Notes: generated from the sequence alone by a model not told the origin. A DNA stretch of 64,000 nt from DASQUK01 sp963813485 (GCA_963813485.1 CAWEZE010000004.1:1-64000); one strand, 5' to 3'. Shown: positions 49,776-58,079, counted from the first letter of the stretch. Made by a program: numbers and translations.

Positions 49776-49859
49776 TGCCCGGAGCGGGACTCGAACCCGC
49801 ACGCCCTGACGGGCAAATGCTTTTGAGGCATTCATGTCTGCCTGTTCCATCATCCGGGC
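49776..49859 (-). tRNA. tRNA-Leu (anticodon CAA)
   Basis: Minus strand, 84 nt. The acceptor stem GCCCGGA pairs with TCCGGGC plus discriminator A. The D-arm reads TGATGGAACAGGCAGAC, and the anticodon stem AATGC/GCATT encloses CTCAAAA, giving anticodon CAA (reads UUG). A long variable arm (TGCCCGTCAGGGCGT) and T-arm GCGGGTTCGAGTCCCGC follow. CCA is not encoded. Confidence 0.96.
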
Positions 49860-49886
49860 AGGCCAACCAGCCTACCCTTGGTGCCC

Positions 49887-50018
49887 GTGCGCAGACTGCT
49901 CCTCGTCCTGACCACGCTGGGCGTGTTGGGCCTGCTCGTGTACCGGCAACGAACGATCGACCGGTGGGAACGCTCGCTCGGCATCGGCAACAACTCGGGC
50001 GGAACCGTCCCAGCCTGA
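49887..50018 (+). CDS. Small single-pass membrane protein
   Basis: 43 aa from GTG at 49887 (another GTG two codons earlier at 49881). The sequence is RRLLLVLTTLGVLGLLVYRQ, then RTIDRWERSLGIGN, a hydrophobic helix followed by a charged tail. It starts 28 bases beyond the divergent tRNA-Leu gene and ends 10 bases before the convergent ogt gene. No clear ribosome-binding site. Length, codon choice and N-in topology make it plausible; function unknown. Confidence 0.55.
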   Translation: MRRLLLVLTTLGVLGLLVYRQRTIDRWERSLGIGNNSGGTVPA

Positions 50019-50027
50019 CCCGCGCCC

Positions 50028-50705
50028 TCAGCCCAGTAGCGCTCCCTCGTGGCGCAGCAGCCAGACCTTGGTGTCGAGCCCGCCGCCGTAGCCACCGAGC
50101 GCCCCGCCGGTGCGCAGCACCCGGTGGCACGGCACGACGATGGGGATCGGGTTGGTCGCCATGGCGGAACCGACCGCTCGGCTGGCCTTCGGGTTGCCGG
50201 TTCGCTCGGCGAGCTGCTTGTAGCTGACCGTCTCGCCGTACGGCACCTCCAGGGACAGCGCCTCCAGGACGGTGCGCCGGTAGCCCCGCGACAAGCGACG
50301 ATCGACCGGCACATCGAAGCGGCGGCGCCGCCCGGCGAAGTACTCGTCGAGCTCGCGGCGCACGTCGTCGAGGCGGGCCGGCAGGCGGACGACCCGTGGC
50401 GACACCTCACTGGCCAGCTCGTCCAGCACCAGGTCTTCGTGGCCGAAGCCGATGCGCACCAGGCCTGCGGACGTGGCCGCCAGCGTGAGGGGGCCGATCG
50501 GCGTGTCCTCGACCACCCAGCCGACGTCCACGAGCCCTTCGGCGTCCGCCCGCCGTAGGGCGGCGTCGACCAGGGCGGCGACGTCGGTGGTGTCGGCCCG
50601 GCGGAGCCGCTCGCCCAGGTCGTGCACGTCGGCCTCGTTGGCCTCCTGACGGTCGGACCGCCGGCGAAGATCGTTCGTGGAGTTCGTGGAGTTCGTGGCA
50701 TTCAT
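50028..50705 (-). CDS. ogt: Methylated-DNA-protein cysteine methyltransferase
   Basis: 225 aa from the ATG at 50705, which overlaps the sigma-factor stop (ATGA). The catalytic motif is IPIVVPCHRVLRTGGALGGY, and the wing/helix-turn-helix GETVSYKQLAERTGNPKASR precedes it. The first 65 residues are Asn/Ser/Arg/Asp-rich and unlike the usual Ogt N-terminus. Removes alkyl groups from O6-alkylguanine by self-alkylation. Coupled translation with an ECF sigma factor suggests regulated expression. Confidence 0.92.
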   Translation of the reverse strand: MNATNSTNSTNDLRRRSDRQEANEADVHDLGERLRRADTTDVAALVDAALRRADAEGLVDVGWVVEDTPIGPLTLAATSAGLVRIGFGHEDLVLDELASEVSPRVVRLPARLDDVRRELDEYFAGRRRRFDVPVDRRLSRGYRRTVLEALSLEVPYGETVSYKQLAERTGNPKASRAVGSAMATNPIPIVVPCHRVLRTGGALGGYGGGLDTKVWLLRHEGALLG

Positions 50706-51175
50706 CGCGTCACCTCCTGACGCAGGCGTTGCAGTCCGGCCCGCACGTTCTGGCGGGCGGAGTCCTCGCTCGACCCGATGACCGCGGCGATCTCCGCGTA
50801 CGGTCGGTCGAGCAGGTAGCGCTGCACCACCGCGGATCGCTGCTTGGGCGGCAGCCGCCGCACGGCATCCCATAGCTCGGCGTCGCCGAGCGTGTCGGCG
50901 TCGAGCTGGGGGATCTCGGGGGGATCGGCGGCGGGCACCGCCTGCCGGACCCGCCGGCGGGCCTGGTCGATGATCTTGCGGTGGGCGATCGTGAAGAGCC
51001 AGCCGCGCAGGTTGTCCGCGTGGCGCAGGGCCGGGTACGACCGCAACGCCGAGATCACCGTCTCCTGGAAGAGGTCGTCGCCGTCGTGGTGGCCGACGGC
51101 GACGACCAGGAATCGGTGCAGGTCCGGCGCATGGGCGTCGAGCAGCGACTGGAACGGTGGAAGCGTCACCGGCAT
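50702..51175 (-). CDS. ECF-type RNA polymerase sigma factor
   Basis: 157 aa from the ATG at 51175. Region 2 is FLVVAVGHHDGDDLFQETVI with NLRGWLFTIAHRKIIDQARR, and region 4 is LPPKQRSAVVQRYLLDRPYA with EIAAVIGSSEDSARQNVRAG. The D-D-L-F-Q-E core-binding motif is clear. No anti-sigma gene is adjacent. Its only operon partner is the overlapping ogt gene, so it may respond to or control alkylation stress; that is inference. Confidence 0.88.
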   Translation of the reverse strand: MPVTLPPFQSLLDAHAPDLHRFLVVAVGHHDGDDLFQETVISALRSYPALRHADNLRGWLFTIAHRKIIDQARRRVRQAVPAADPPEIPQLDADTLGDAELWDAVRRLPPKQRSAVVQRYLLDRPYAEIAAVIGSSEDSARQNVRAGLQRLRQEVTR

Positions 51176-51243
51176 GTCAACGCCCGGGGGGCGCCCGCCG
51201 TGAGATGCCGCCCCGCGGCCCGGCCTGCGACCCGGCGTGACGC

Positions 51244-51696
51244 CTACCCCCCGAGCGCGGCGAGCAGCTTGGTCGGCGTGTCCTTGGGGCTGATCTTGGG
51301 CCACACCTCAGCCAGGTTGCCCTGCTCGTCCACCAGGAACGCCGACCGGACTATCCCCATGAACTTGCGCCCGTACATCGATCGCTCGCCCCAGGCGCCG
51401 TAGGCGTCGGCCACGGCGTGGTCCTGGTCCGACAGGAGCGGGAAGCCCAACTCGTACTTGTCGTCGAAGCGCTTCTGCTTCTCGGGCTTGTCGGGGCTGA
51501 TACCCACGACTGCGGTGTCGCCGATGTCGCCCAGCACGTCCCGTAGGCCGCACGCCTGCGTGGTGCAACCCGGCGTATCCGCCTTCGGATAGAAGTACAC
51601 AAGGACCTTCCGGCCCCTCAGATCTGCCAGGTTGACCGTCTTCCCGTCCTGGTCGATCAGCGTGAAGTCCGGCGCCTTGTCCCCTTGCTTGAGCAT
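51244..51696 (-). CDS. bcp: Thioredoxin-dependent peroxiredoxin (Bcp/PrxQ)
   Basis: 150 aa from the ATG at 51696. GDKAPDFTLIDQDGKTVNL starts the fold; KADTPGCTTQACGLRDVLGD holds the peroxidatic Cys and a second Cys five residues later, the atypical 2-Cys PrxQ arrangement. The Arg in IVRSAFLVDEQGN completes the active site. Reduces hydroperoxides in the cytoplasm. Its first 20 or so bases and upstream flank are echoed at about 52973-52994. Confidence 0.93.
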   Translation of the reverse strand: MLKQGDKAPDFTLIDQDGKTVNLADLRGRKVLVYFYPKADTPGCTTQACGLRDVLGDIGDTAVVGISPDKPEKQKRFDDKYELGFPLLSDQDHAVADAYGAWGERSMYGRKFMGIVRSAFLVDEQGNLAEVWPKISPKDTPTKLLAALGG

Positions 51697-52004
51697 GCCG
51701 ACGACCCTATCGGCGCCAGACAAGGCACGAACGAGACCCGTCGCTCAACGCGGTGGATGGACGTCACACCTACCGTCACGATGCCGCCGAAGACCCTCGC
51801 CTGCGCCGGCCCTGTCAATGATCAGGGTCGGGGCTGAGTACGCAGGAGCGAATCATGCGGACAGGGTGATGCTCCGGCCGGCGCAGCAGAGCACGCTCGC
51901 CAACACATCCGTGGGGCCGGTCACGACCTGTTGGTGCTGAAGAGGAGGTCGACGGCGTACCGCCTATGGACAGCCATCCGAAGACGAACGTACGGGAGAT
52001 CATC
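51697..52004. other. Intergenic region between bcp and a small membrane protein (308 bp)
   Basis: No convincing gene on either strand. Composition is visibly less GC-rich than the surroundings towards 51950-52000. It would contain divergent promoters for bcp and for the small membrane protein at 52005. I see no clear inverted repeat or operator. Confidence 0.5.
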
Positions 52005-52190
52005 ATGTGGTTCGGACTGGGAATCATCGGCCTCATCATCTGGATTGCGATTGCCTTCTGGCCCGCGAGGGTTGCCGGGCGGAAGGGACACAGCTTCTTC
52101 GGTTACTTCTTGCTCAGCCTGTTGTTCTTCCCGCTCGCGGTGATCCTGGCGTACGCGGTGGAGGACCGCACGCGAGTGGTCTACGGCTGA
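52005..52190 (+). CDS. Small two-segment membrane protein
   Basis: 61 aa from the ATG at 52005, with GGGAG about seven bases upstream; an earlier in-frame ATG at 51966 has no site. Two hydrophobic stretches, WFGLGIIGLIIWIAIAFWPA and FFGYFLLSLLFFPLAVILAY, are joined by a basic loop RVAGRKGHS. This hairpin architecture (GLI-IW, KGxSF-YFxLSLxFFPLA) is common in small actinobacterial membrane proteins of unknown role. Lower GC and Ile/Phe use set it apart from its neighbours. Confidence 0.75.
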   Translation: MWFGLGIIGLIIWIAIAFWPARVAGRKGHSFFGYFLLSLLFFPLAVILAYAVEDRTRVVYG

Positions 52191-52211
52191 GGTCGAGCTC
52201 GGGTCTGCGGA

Positions 52212-52243
52212 CGATGCGCGTTGGCTCCCCGCGACGCGCATCG
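52212..52243. terminator. Candidate bidirectional terminator
   Basis: CGATGCGCGT (52212-52221) pairs perfectly with ACGCGCATCG (52234-52243) around a 12-base loop. It lies between two convergent genes, 22 bases after the stop at 52190 and 74 bases from the stop at 52317. No T-run follows on either side, which is usual for high-GC Actinobacteria. Confidence 0.55.
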
Positions 52244-52316
52244 CAGTCGGTTGCGTCTCGTTCGCCTCGTCGACGGTCGCCTTCAGCTGGCCAACAGCCC
52301 TCGCAGTTCGGCGCAG

Positions 52317-52883
52317 CTAGTCGATGTCATCGAGGAAGGCGAGCACCCGTTGTCTGACCAGCGTCGCCGCCGTCTCGTCGTAGGCGGGCAGGCTGCTGTC
52401 GGTGAACAGGTGGCGGTCGCCGGGATACAGGAACACCTGCGCACCCTCGACTGTTTGGGCGAGCTCGCGGGCGACGTCGACGTCGCCCAACTCGTCGTCC
52501 TCCATCGTGTGTATCTGGAGCGGGACACCCTGCGGCCAGGGGCCGCCGAACTCGGAGGGCGGGACCGTTGCGTGGAGCAGCAATGCAGCTTTCGCACCGG
52601 GACGTGTCTGCGCCAGCTTCTGCGCCGGCATCGCCCCGAGTGAGAACCCTGCATAGACGATCTCGTTGGGCAAGCCCTCGGCGGTTCGTTCACCGCGCTC
52701 GATGATGGTGCCGAAGCCGACCTGCTCGGCATAGCCGATGCCGTCGTCGAGCTCGGTGAACGTCTTGCCGTCGTAGAGGTCCGGGGTGTGAACCACGTGT
52801 CCGGCAGCGCGCAGCTCAGCGGCGAAGGAGAGGCACCCCTCCGTCAGGCCCTGCGCATGATGAAAGAGCAGGAGCTCAGCCAT
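52317..52883 (-). CDS. Dienelactone hydrolase family protein
   Basis: 188 aa from the ATG at 52883. An alpha/beta hydrolase: HHAQGLTEGCLSFAAELRAA near the start, the nucleophile elbow VYAGFSLGAMPAQKL, the acid DDELGDVDVAREL region and His in LYPGDRHLFTDSSLPAYDE. Classical dienelactone hydrolases have Cys at the elbow; here it is Ser, as in many carboxylic-ester relatives. The substrate is unknown. Its start overlaps a short bcp-like fragment. Confidence 0.85.
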   Translation of the reverse strand: MAELLLFHHAQGLTEGCLSFAAELRAAGHVVHTPDLYDGKTFTELDDGIGYAEQVGFGTIIERGERTAEGLPNEIVYAGFSLGAMPAQKLAQTRPGAKAALLLHATVPPSEFGGPWPQGVPLQIHTMEDDELGDVDVARELAQTVEGAQVFLYPGDRHLFTDSSLPAYDETAATLVRQRVLAFLDDID

Positions 52884-52977
52884 GTGCACGGCGCCGAGTA
52901 GGCATACGCCAGGCTGACGGAGGGTTGCCGCCCGGGTCGGGCAGCGTGAGCTTCGGAGCGTCGTCCTTCTTGAGCAT
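52876..52977 (-). pseudogene. Possible 5' relic of a bcp-like peroxiredoxin gene
   Basis: From an ATG at 52977 the sequence reads MLKKDDAPKLTLPDPGG and then becomes unrelated, ending after 33 codons inside the start of the hydrolase gene. The first 17 residues resemble the start of the real bcp, MLKQGDKAPDFTLIDQDG, and the bases around the start (GAGCATG-CG--GACCCTAT) are shared with 51691-51710. It looks like the truncated end of a duplicated bcp copy. The evidence is a short similarity, so chance is possible. Confidence 0.35.
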
Positions 52978-53013
52978 GACGGTGACCCTATGTCACGCGA
53001 TCGGAGCCTCCGA

Positions 53014-54505
53014 TCAGCGTGGTGCGGTCGCGGCCTCGCCGGCCTCGGCGCCCGCGCCGACCTGGCGGCGGAGGTCGTCGAGCAGCCTGTGGCGTTCCTT
53101 CATCCCGGTGCGGGTCGCGCCGCTGAGCGCCCATGGGTGCAGGCGCTCCAGGGAATCGCCCAGCACCTCCGGCCCGACGGCCTCGCGGGCGACGGCCACT
53201 GCCCGCCCCGGCCCGACCTGGAGCGTGGACGAGGCCAGCAGCTCGGCGACGTCGGTGGCGAGGAGGAGCGATGACGCCGCCAGCTCGCTGAAGCCGAAGT
53301 CGATCAGCCACACCGCACCGTCGGACGCCAGGAAGACGTTGGCCAGGCGCAGGTCGCGATGGGCGATGCGGTGCTCCCGCAGGCGGCCCACCTGCTCCCA
53401 GATCGCCGCGAGCACGGCGTCCGTGACCTCGTCGGACTCCAGCCGATCGAGGCTGCGGCCCTCGATGGCCTCGTACGCAAGCACGAACCCGTGCGGGTCG
53501 GCGGTGGCGAACGCCACCAGCCGCGGCGTGCGGATGCCGGCGTCGCGCGCCGCCAGCGCCACCAGCGCCTCGTGTTCGACGCCGCGCCGGAGCGAGGAGA
53601 AGGGGCGCTCGTCACCGAGGTCGCGGCGGTTGAGCCAGCGATAGACGCGGAACAACAGGTCCGCGCTGCGCTGGTCCTCGCCGAGCGCCTTGACGAACAG
53701 CGGCCGCCCGTCGGCGCCCGTGCCGAAGTAGGGCGTGGAGCCCCGGGCGTCGACGCTCGCCTGCTCCAGCCGGGCGAGCGGCACGCCGACGGCGGCCAGC
53801 CCCTCTGCAAGCGCCTCGCCGGACGGGCGCCGTCGCGGTCCCCCCAGGAGGACGAGCACCCCCGCGCCGGCGACCCAGCCGACCAACGCGTTGCGGAGCG
53901 AGTCGAACGACACGGGCGACGACAGGAAGCGGGTCAGGATGACGCCCACGACCAGCAGCCACCCGATGCGCCGCCAGCGGCGGCTCAGCCAGGGGGCCGC
54001 CGCGGTCAGGACGGCGGTCACCACCGCCACCCCGGAGGCGGACGGGAAGCCGGCGGCGGTCAGCGGTCCGACGAGGTTGTTGTCGACGTTGACGACCTCC
54101 GTGCCGGAACCCGGGGCAAAGGTGTCGAGCAGGACGGCCAGGCCGAGGGCGATGAGCCCCGCCGCCACGACCGTGACCATCATCCGCAGCCGCGCCGTGC
54201 CAGAGCGTGACCACCAGACCCCCGCCGATGACGACGATGGCCAGGACACGGGTAGCGACCACCACGGTGTGGACGATCCAGTGCGGCAATGCGTCCAGCC
54301 CTCGCAGCAGCTCGCTCCCGAAGGAGACCAGGGTGTCGCCGAACAGCGCCTGGACGACCAGCAGGATCGCAAGGAGCACGACGGCGACGACGAGGCGCAG
54401 CAGATCCGAGGGCGACCGCTCCACCCCGGGCGCAGGTGCCTCGACCACGATCGTTCCCGTCCCACTCCCTGATGACCCGTCCATGGGCCACACGATGTCA
54501 GACAC
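53014..54505 (-). CDS. PAP2-like membrane domain fused to a lipid/protein kinase-like domain (one frame break)
   Basis: GTG start at 54505, about 496 aa after repair. The N-terminal half has about six membrane segments (LLRLVVAVVLLAILLVVQAL and others) and the sequence GFPSASGVAVVTAVLTA, reminiscent of the PAP2 phosphatase motif FPSGH but with Ala-Ser-Gly. The C-terminal half is kinase-like: VKALGEDQRSADLL, EHEALVALAARDAG, catalytic loop HRDLRLANVFLASDG and metal motif WLIDFGFSELA. One extra base near 54195 breaks the frame in the membrane half. Similar longer actinobacterial proteins add a flippase domain; this one does not. Confidence 0.75.
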
Positions 54506-54532
54506 GCGTACCCCTTGCGGACGGGCGCCGGC

Positions 54533-56863
54533 TCACTGGGCCCGGAGCGCGTCGGCCGCCTCCGCGTCGGCGTCGACGAAGCCCTCGCCGTCGACGTCGA
54601 TCTCGACACGGTCGAGGCGGCCCGTGAAACGGAACGAACCCCGGTAGTCGCGGTCCGCCGGGGAGAAGTCCTGCGCCCACCCGACCGTGAGCCCGGCGCC
54701 GGTCAGCGAGAACTTGCTCCAAGTCGCACGCTCGATCGGGCCGGCGGCGATCTCCTCTCCGTCGACCAGCAGAACCCCTCGGTGGGCGGCGCCGTGCGAG
54801 CCAGGGACGAACCGGAACGACAGCGCGTGGGCGCCGGGCCCGAGGCGCTCGCCGACCGAACCTTCGATCCGGTAGACACGCCAGCCCGCCAGGTTGTGGA
54901 CGTAGCACAGCCGGCCGTCCGCCAGGAGGTGGAACGACCAGCCCCCGAGCACCGAACCCTGAACGGCCAGCACGCCGGCGACCGGGCCCCGCCCATCGAC
55001 CTCCACGTACGCGGATATCGAGTGGCGCCGGTTCTTCACATTCACCGCCACGTTCTCCGGCACCGGGGCCCGATCGGGCCGATACACGTACCGTCCCCGC
55101 TCCGGCACCGCCGGCGGCCGGCCGAAGACGAGCTCGGAGAAGGGCCGGTTGTCGAGCGGCAGGACCTGGTGGCGGGCCGCCTCGATCCACCATCGCTCGA
55201 CGAGCGCCTGCAGGCGGTCGGGGTGCTCGGCGGCCAGGTCGTCGCACTCCGACGGGTCGGCCCGCAGGTCGTACAGCTCCCATGCGGTGCGATCGAGGCC
55301 GGGGTCGTCGGACTGGATCGGGTGATAGGTGACCGCCTTCCAGCCCTCGTGGTAGAGGGCGCGGCACCCGAACATCTCGTAGTACTGCGTCGAGTGCCGC
55401 TCCGGCGCCGCGGGGTCTGCGAACGAGTAGGCGAAACTGGTCCCCTCGATCGGCTTCTGCTCCACGCCGCCGATCGTCGCCGGGGGATCGATCCCGGCCA
55501 CCTCCAGGATCGTGGGAACGATGTCGATGGCGTGCACGTACTGGGTGCGTACCTCGTCCCGGGCGCCGATCCCGCCGGGCCAACGGACGATGAGCGGATC
55601 GGCCACGCCCCCTTCGTGCGTCTCGCGCTTCCAGCGCCGGAACGGGGTGTTGCCGGCGACCGTCCATCCCCACGGGTAGTTGTTGTGGATGCGGGGGCCG
55701 CCGATCTCCTCGAGGCGCTCCGCCGCCTCCTCCATGGTGCGGGGAAGCATGTTCCAGGCGCGAGCGTCGTTGAGCGAACCCACCGGACCGCCCTCCGACG
55801 AGGCCCCGTTGTCGGACAGGACCAGCACCAGCGTGCGGTCCAGCTCACCGGTCCGCTCGAGCCATGCCACCAGGCGGCCGACCTGGGCGTCGGTGTGGGA
55901 CAGCATGCCTGCGAAGGCCTCCATGTACCGGGCGTAGACCCGGCGCTCCTCCGACGTGAGGTCGTCCCAGGCCGGCACCCAGTCGGGGCGGGGCGACAGC
56001 GCAGCGTGGGCCGGCAGGAGCCCGCTGGCGATCTGGCGCCGCAGCGCCGCTTCCCGCCACCGGTCCCAGCCCGCGTCGAACCGGCCGTGGTAGCGGTCGA
56101 TCCACTCCCGGGGCGCCTGGTGGGGCGAGTGGCAGGCGCCGGTAGCAAGGTAGAGCAGCCAGGGCTTGTCCACGTCGACGTGGCGGAGGTCCTCCAGGTA
56201 CTCGATGGCCCGGTCGACGAGGTCCTCGGTGAGGTGGTAGCCGTCGTCGTAGCTGCGCGGCGGGTCGACGAAGTGGTTGTCGTGCACCAGCGCCGGCACG
56301 AACTGGTGGGTCTCGCCCCCGAAGAACCCGTAGAACCGCTCGAAGCCCCGGCCCAGCGGCCAGCGATCGCGGCGGGCGCCGAGGTGGAGCTCCTCCTCGG
56401 GCGTGAGGTGCCACTTGCCGACGGCATAGGCGGCATAGCCGTGGGGGGTGAGCATCTCCGGTAGGAACCCGCACGAGCGGGGAATGCGGGCGTCGTAGCC
56501 CGGGAACCCGCTGGCGAGCTCCATGATCCGGCCCATCCCACACGTGTGGTGGTTGCGCCCGGTGAGGACGCACGCGCGCGTGGGGCTGCACAGGGCCGTC
56601 GTGTGGAAGTTGGCGTAGCGCAGTCCCTCGGAAGCCAGGCGATCGAAGGTGGGCGTGGCGATGTCGGAGCCGTAGCAGCCGAACTGGGCGAACCCGACGT
56701 CGTCCAGGAGCACGATCAGCACGTTGGGTGCCCCCGGCGGAGGCACAGGCTCGGGGGGCCACGACGGCTCGGACTCCCAGTGGTAGCGGCCGATCGTGCC
56801 CTTGAACTCGCCTGGATCCACTGTTCCAGTCCCCTCTCGCTCGACGCCGCGATCGTCGCCCAT
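54533..56863 (-). CDS. Arylsulfatase (type I sulfatase)
   Basis: 776 aa. VLIVLLDDVGFAQFGCYGSD gives the metal-binding Asp pair. LCSPTRACVLTGRNHH is the C-x-P-x-R sulfatase signature, whose Cys is converted to formylglycine. VGKWHLTPEEE and LSDNGASSEGG are the remaining active-site motifs. The C-terminal approximately 200 residues form a beta-rich domain. No signal peptide is evident, so it may be cytoplasmic. No formylglycine-generating enzyme is in the window. A 13-base tandem duplication overlaps the start codon. Confidence 0.92.
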   Translation of the reverse strand: MGDDRGVEREGTGTVDPGEFKGTIGRYHWESEPSWPPEPVPPPGAPNVLIVLLDDVGFAQFGCYGSDIATPTFDRLASEGLRYANFHTTALCSPTRACVLTGRNHHTCGMGRIMELASGFPGYDARIPRSCGFLPEMLTPHGYAAYAVGKWHLTPEEELHLGARRDRWPLGRGFERFYGFFGGETHQFVPALVHDNHFVDPPRSYDDGYHLTEDLVDRAIEYLEDLRHVDVDKPWLLYLATGACHSPHQAPREWIDRYHGRFDAGWDRWREAALRRQIASGLLPAHAALSPRPDWVPAWDDLTSEERRVYARYMEAFAGMLSHTDAQVGRLVAWLERTGELDRTLVLVLSDNGASSEGGPVGSLNDARAWNMLPRTMEEAAERLEEIGGPRIHNNYPWGWTVAGNTPFRRWKRETHEGGVADPLIVRWPGGIGARDEVRTQYVHAIDIVPTILEVAGIDPPATIGGVEQKPIEGTSFAYSFADPAAPERHSTQYYEMFGCRALYHEGWKAVTYHPIQSDDPGLDRTAWELYDLRADPSECDDLAAEHPDRLQALVERWWIEAARHQVLPLDNRPFSELVFGRPPAVPERGRYVYRPDRAPVPENVAVNVKNRRHSISAYVEVDGRGPVAGVLAVQGSVLGGWSFHLLADGRLCYVHNLAGWRVYRIEGSVGERLGPGAHALSFRFVPGSHGAAHRGVLLVDGEEIAAGPIERATWSKFSLTGAGLTVGWAQDFSPADRDYRGSFRFTGRLDRVEIDVDGEGFVDADAEAADALRAQ

Positions 56864-56880
56864 ATCTGTCGCCCATATCT
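56855..56880. repeat. 13-bp tandem duplication across the arylsulfatase start
   Basis: GTCGCCCATATCT occurs twice in tandem (56855-56867 and 56868-56880), each copy containing a minus-strand ATG (56863 and 56876). The two ATGs are 13 bases apart and so in different frames; only 56863 opens the sulfatase. Confidence 0.85.
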
Positions 56881-57297
56881 GTCGACGGCCGAGAGCCTAG
56901 GAAGCCGGCCGGCGCTGGGTCGGTGCCGTCCGGTCATGCGCCGCATGACACACCCGTTCCGTGTCAGCTGACGACCACCAGCGCCGTGAGATTCCCCATG
57001 ATCGAGCGGTACGAAGCAACGCGGCGAGTCGAGCAGCAAGGAGCCGGACCGATGATGCCGTTCGAAGCCATCGAAGTCATGGGCCGTGAGCGCCGCGAGG
57101 GGCTCGTGTCCGATGCGGACAATCGACCGGTTGACGCGACCGGCCCGACTGCGGGCCCGGCGAGGGCTCGCCAGCAAGGTGTCATCGTTGGCGCTGTCGA
57201 TCCGCCGACCCAGCCTGCGTTCCCGCCGGCGCCCAGCCGACTGGGACCTGCAGGTCCCCCACGCGGCGCGGCGCGCGACCTGACGAAACCGGGAGCC
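56864..57297. other. Intergenic region upstream of the arylsulfatase (434 bp)
   Basis: No confident gene. On the plus strand a frame from about 57001 reads MIERYEATRRVEQQGAG and later GRERREGLVSDADN, and a second frame continues with an Arg-rich stretch LTRPARLRARRGL to a stop near 57283. Together they could be one small basic protein with a frame break, but nothing independent supports it. The promoter of the sulfatase should also lie here. Confidence 0.4.
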
Positions 57298-57711
57298 TCA
57301 GCGGGCGTTGACCATCGCGTCGGCGGTCATGGCGAAGTAGTCGAGGAGCGTGGCCTCCACCACCGGGTGGAGGCCACGCTCGACCACCAGGCTGTCGAGG
57401 GCGGCCCCCATGTGGCGCAGCCAGGCGTCGCGCTCCGGCTCCCCGATCACGAACGGCGCGTGGCGCATGCGCAGCCGAGGGTGCCCCCGCTCGTCGGAGT
57501 AGGTGGTGGGACCGCCCCAGTACTGTCCGAGGAACAGTGCCAGGTGGCGCCGCGGGCCGGCGAGGTCGTCGGGATAGAGCGGCCGCAGCAGGGGATCCAT
57601 CGCTACCCGCCGGTAGAAGCGCTCCACGAGGTCGTCGAAGAACGGTTGGCCGCCCACTGCCTCGTAGACGTTCAGGACCGAGGGCTCGCCACCAGCCTCG
57701 ACCTCGCTCAC
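57298..57711 (-). CDS. glbO: Group II truncated haemoglobin (trHbO type)
   Basis: 137 aa, GTG start overlapping the upstream gene's stop (GTGA). NVYEAVGGQPFFDDLVERFY is the A/B/E-helix start, with Phe and Tyr at the B9/B10-type positions. YPDDLAGPRRHLALFLGQYW covers the CD/E region, and the proximal His lies in RMRHAPFVIGEPERDAWLRH, with the Trp of group II (G8) in the same segment. Mycobacterial trHbO binds O2 tightly and is tied to respiration and NO tolerance. Confidence 0.93.
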   Translation of the reverse strand: MSEVEAGGEPSVLNVYEAVGGQPFFDDLVERFYRRVAMDPLLRPLYPDDLAGPRRHLALFLGQYWGGPTTYSDERGHPRLRMRHAPFVIGEPERDAWLRHMGAALDSLVVERGLHPVVEATLLDYFAMTADAMVNAR

Positions 57712-58079
57712 GAGGCTTCCTCGTTGCGGTCGCGGCGGAAGCCGTGGCCGAAGAAGCCGCCCTGGGGGCGGGCATGGGCGTGGAAGTGGTCGGGGATGTT
57801 GCGCATGTTGTCATCGACGTAGTGACCGTCGAACACCAGGTCGGCGACGTCAGCGAGCCGCCCGAGCATGTGCTCCAGCTCCGCGGCGGGCGGATCGACC
57901 CCGTGCCAACGCCAGACGACCATGGGCGTGGCGCAGATCTCACAGTCGGCGATCCAGCACACCTCGTCCTCGTGGTACCAGGGGGTGATGCGCTCGGCCG
58001 CGCACAGCACGCAGCCGTCATGTCGCTCGCCGGGGGGCACGGCGGTCGAGCGTACAGGGGCTACAAGCCGGCGCCGCAC
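57708..58079 (-). CDS. Conserved Cys-rich protein paired with trHbO
   Basis: 123 aa from GTG at 58079; GTG 58040 is an alternative. HDGCVLCAAERITPWYHEDE followed by VCWIADCEICATPMVVWRWH places CxxC pairs about 20 residues apart, suggesting a metal-binding knuckle. IPDHFHAHARPQGGFF gives several histidines late in the protein, somewhat like HIT proteins. Homologues are commonly found in Actinobacteria. It overlaps glbO by four bases, so joint expression is likely. Function unknown. Confidence 0.75.
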   Translation of the reverse strand: MRRRLVAPVRSTAVPPGERHDGCVLCAAERITPWYHEDEVCWIADCEICATPMVVWRWHGVDPPAAELEHMLGRLADVADLVFDGHYVDDNMRNIPDHFHAHARPQGGFFGHGFRRDRNEEAS

